Positions 63,088 to 64,000 of a stretch of DNA of 64,000 bases are shown here, piece after piece. Both the position numbers and the translations under genes were made by a program. The DNA is from Paraburkholderia sp. CNPSo 3274. GTDB taxonomy: Bacteria > Pseudomonadota > Gammaproteobacteria > Burkholderiales > Burkholderiaceae. The stretch's first letter is position 1, and each line of letters starts with the position of its first letter. The stretch lies in assembly GCF_024206475.1 (NCBI RefSeq), contig NZ_JAMBPR010000005.1, positions 124,001-188,000 on the forward strand, given 5' to 3'. Below the pieces are notes generated by a model. The model saw nothing but the letters and a program-made list of their open reading frames with translations. It was not told the DNA's origin and searched no databases.

Positions 63088-63894
63088 GGCCCGGCGCCCT
63101 GCCCGTTTCGTGCAGCTTGCGGTACGCGCCGATCGCCATGCAGTCGCTCTGGAACATGAGCGCCTCGGGCGGCACGCCCAGGTTGAGCAGCGCCTCGGTC
63201 GCGAGATAGCCGCCGCGCTCGGAGAGTTCGTTGCGCTGCACGAACCCCTCGGGCGCGGGCAGCCCGTGCTTCTTCATCGCCTTCTTCCATGCCTGCAGGT
63301 AGATATGCGCCTGCATCGCGTCGCCGCCGGGAACGGCGAGCGCAATGCGGCGATGCCCTTGCGCGACGAGCCGCTCGACGCCCTCCGTGACGGCCGCCTC
63401 GAAGTCCAGATCGACCCATGCATGCTTGCCGCCCGACTCGCTGCGGCCCAGCGCCACGAACGGGAAATGGCGGCTCGCGACGTAATCGAGCCGCTCGTCG
63501 TGCCGCCGCGTGCCCGCGAGAATCACGCCGTCCACATGACGGCGATCGACAATGCGCCGCAGCCGCGCGAACTCGTCGTCCCACGACTCGCTCGAGTACA
63601 TGACGAGGTCCATGCCGTGCCGTGACAGGACCGACTGGAGACCGTCCGCCAGCTTCATGAAAATGCCGAGCGTGTAGGTCTCTTCTTCGCGCCGCACCGG
63701 CAGCATCAGCCCGACGATGTCGAGCCGCCCCCGGCGCGGGCTCGTGGCCGACTTGCTTGGCGCGTAGCCATGCTCGAGCGCGGCGGCGCGCACGCGCTCG
63801 TGCGTTTCGGCGCTCACCTCGTCGCTGTCGTTCAAGGCGCGCCCACGGTCGAAACGGACAGCTTCAGTACTTTGGCGAGTTCCCGAATACCCAT
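63072..63894 (-). pseudogene. LacI-family regulator, frameshifted and 3'-truncated
   Basis: A LacI regulator that would start at ATG 63894 with MGIRELAKVLKLSVSTVG and continue in another frame with NDSDEVSAETHERVRAAALE, so one base is missing in the HTH at about 63838-63842 (GGGCGCGCC where GGGCCGCGCC would restore the frame). The sugar-binding domain runs from DIVGLMLPVRREEETYTLG to RKLHETGRAPGRDLAI and then stops resembling LacI: about 80 C-terminal residues are replaced by the GH31 remnant. LacI-GH31 pairs usually control oligosaccharide use, so the locus is lost twice over. A sequencing error could explain the frameshift but not the truncation. Confidence 0.75.
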
Positions 63895-64000
63895 GCGCTT
63901 TGTCCGGACTCGCGGAGCCCGCACGGTGCGAAACATCATAACCGTATGTGAGCGAACGGCCGCTGTCGAGGTTTCGTCGAATCGATGGAATCGCAGAAGC

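Noticed and set aside
1..64000. Insertion sequences, CRISPR arrays, tRNA/rRNA or prophage genes
   Set aside because: No transposase, integrase, repeat-spacer pattern, tRNA fold or phage structural protein was recognised on either strand, so the gene remnants are not explained by visible mobile elements.

Overview
The window looks like a chromosomal segment of a Burkholderiaceae member of the Paraburkholderia/Caballeronia type. The evidence is high-GC coding, dense LysR/GlxA/MarR regulators, Burkholderia-type small families (DUF3331, DUF4148, DUF2970), an E. coli-like actP-yjcH pair, a trifunctional Ser/Thr-His kinase and several NodT-type efflux systems. I see no rRNA, tRNA, CRISPR array, transposase, integrase or plasmid function. 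Everything is read from the sequence alone; family names come from recognised motifs, not searches.

Layout. 1-4.3 kb: leftward cluster yjcH-actP-cytochrome b561-nitronate monooxygenase (cut by the window edge), then very small ORFs and a DUF2970 membrane protein. 4.3-11.7 kb: regulators (MocR, LysR, a receiver-only regulator, a FixJ-type regulator, a GlxA-type regulator) and an atypical SDR. 11.8-17 kb: DsbA-family protein, acetolactate synthase and a second-copy-like dxs. 17-24 kb: an RND efflux operon (permease, adaptor, outer-membrane factor) with an MFS gene upstream and dxs downstream. 24-28.5 kb: two tandem LysR paralogues, a truncated LLM oxidoreductase, a SnoaL-like gene and mmsA. 28.8-34.3 kb: a single 1842-residue multi-domain kinase. 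34.4-40.2 kb: an EmrAB-OMF efflux operon with a divergent LysR. 40.2-46.9 kb: mug, a second GlxA regulator, and an orphan 2-oxoglutarate dehydrogenase E1 preceded by a structured RNA leader and followed by PfpI-like, ArsR-like and LysR genes. 46.9-52.5 kb: a third efflux system with two MarR regulators and a shared operator motif. 52.7-56.9 kb: VOC, SDR, tautomerase, DUF3331, DJ-1 and DUF4863 genes. 56.9-59.2 kb: acetoacetate decarboxylase-patatin operon. 59.3-64 kb: serine hydrolase, diguanylate cyclase, DUF4148 and a wrecked LacI/alpha-xylosidase locus.

Two themes stand out. The first is gene decay by internal deletion. An AraC-type regulator, a small SDR between adc and the patatin gene, a LysR gene whose promoter survives without its coding sequence, an LLM oxidoreductase and a LacI-GH31 pair all appear only as end fragments, several with both ends kept and the middle lost. 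The second is duplicated regulatory and enzyme modules: two GlxA regulators plus a PfpI-only relative, two SDRs that both lack the catalytic tyrosine, two tandem LysR genes, and two MarR genes sharing an operator. The best candidate for unusual regulation is the folded leader before the orphan sucA-like gene, which may belong to the sucA RNA motif known from Burkholderiales. The clearest regulatory circuit is the MarR operator set at 49.8-52.5 kb.
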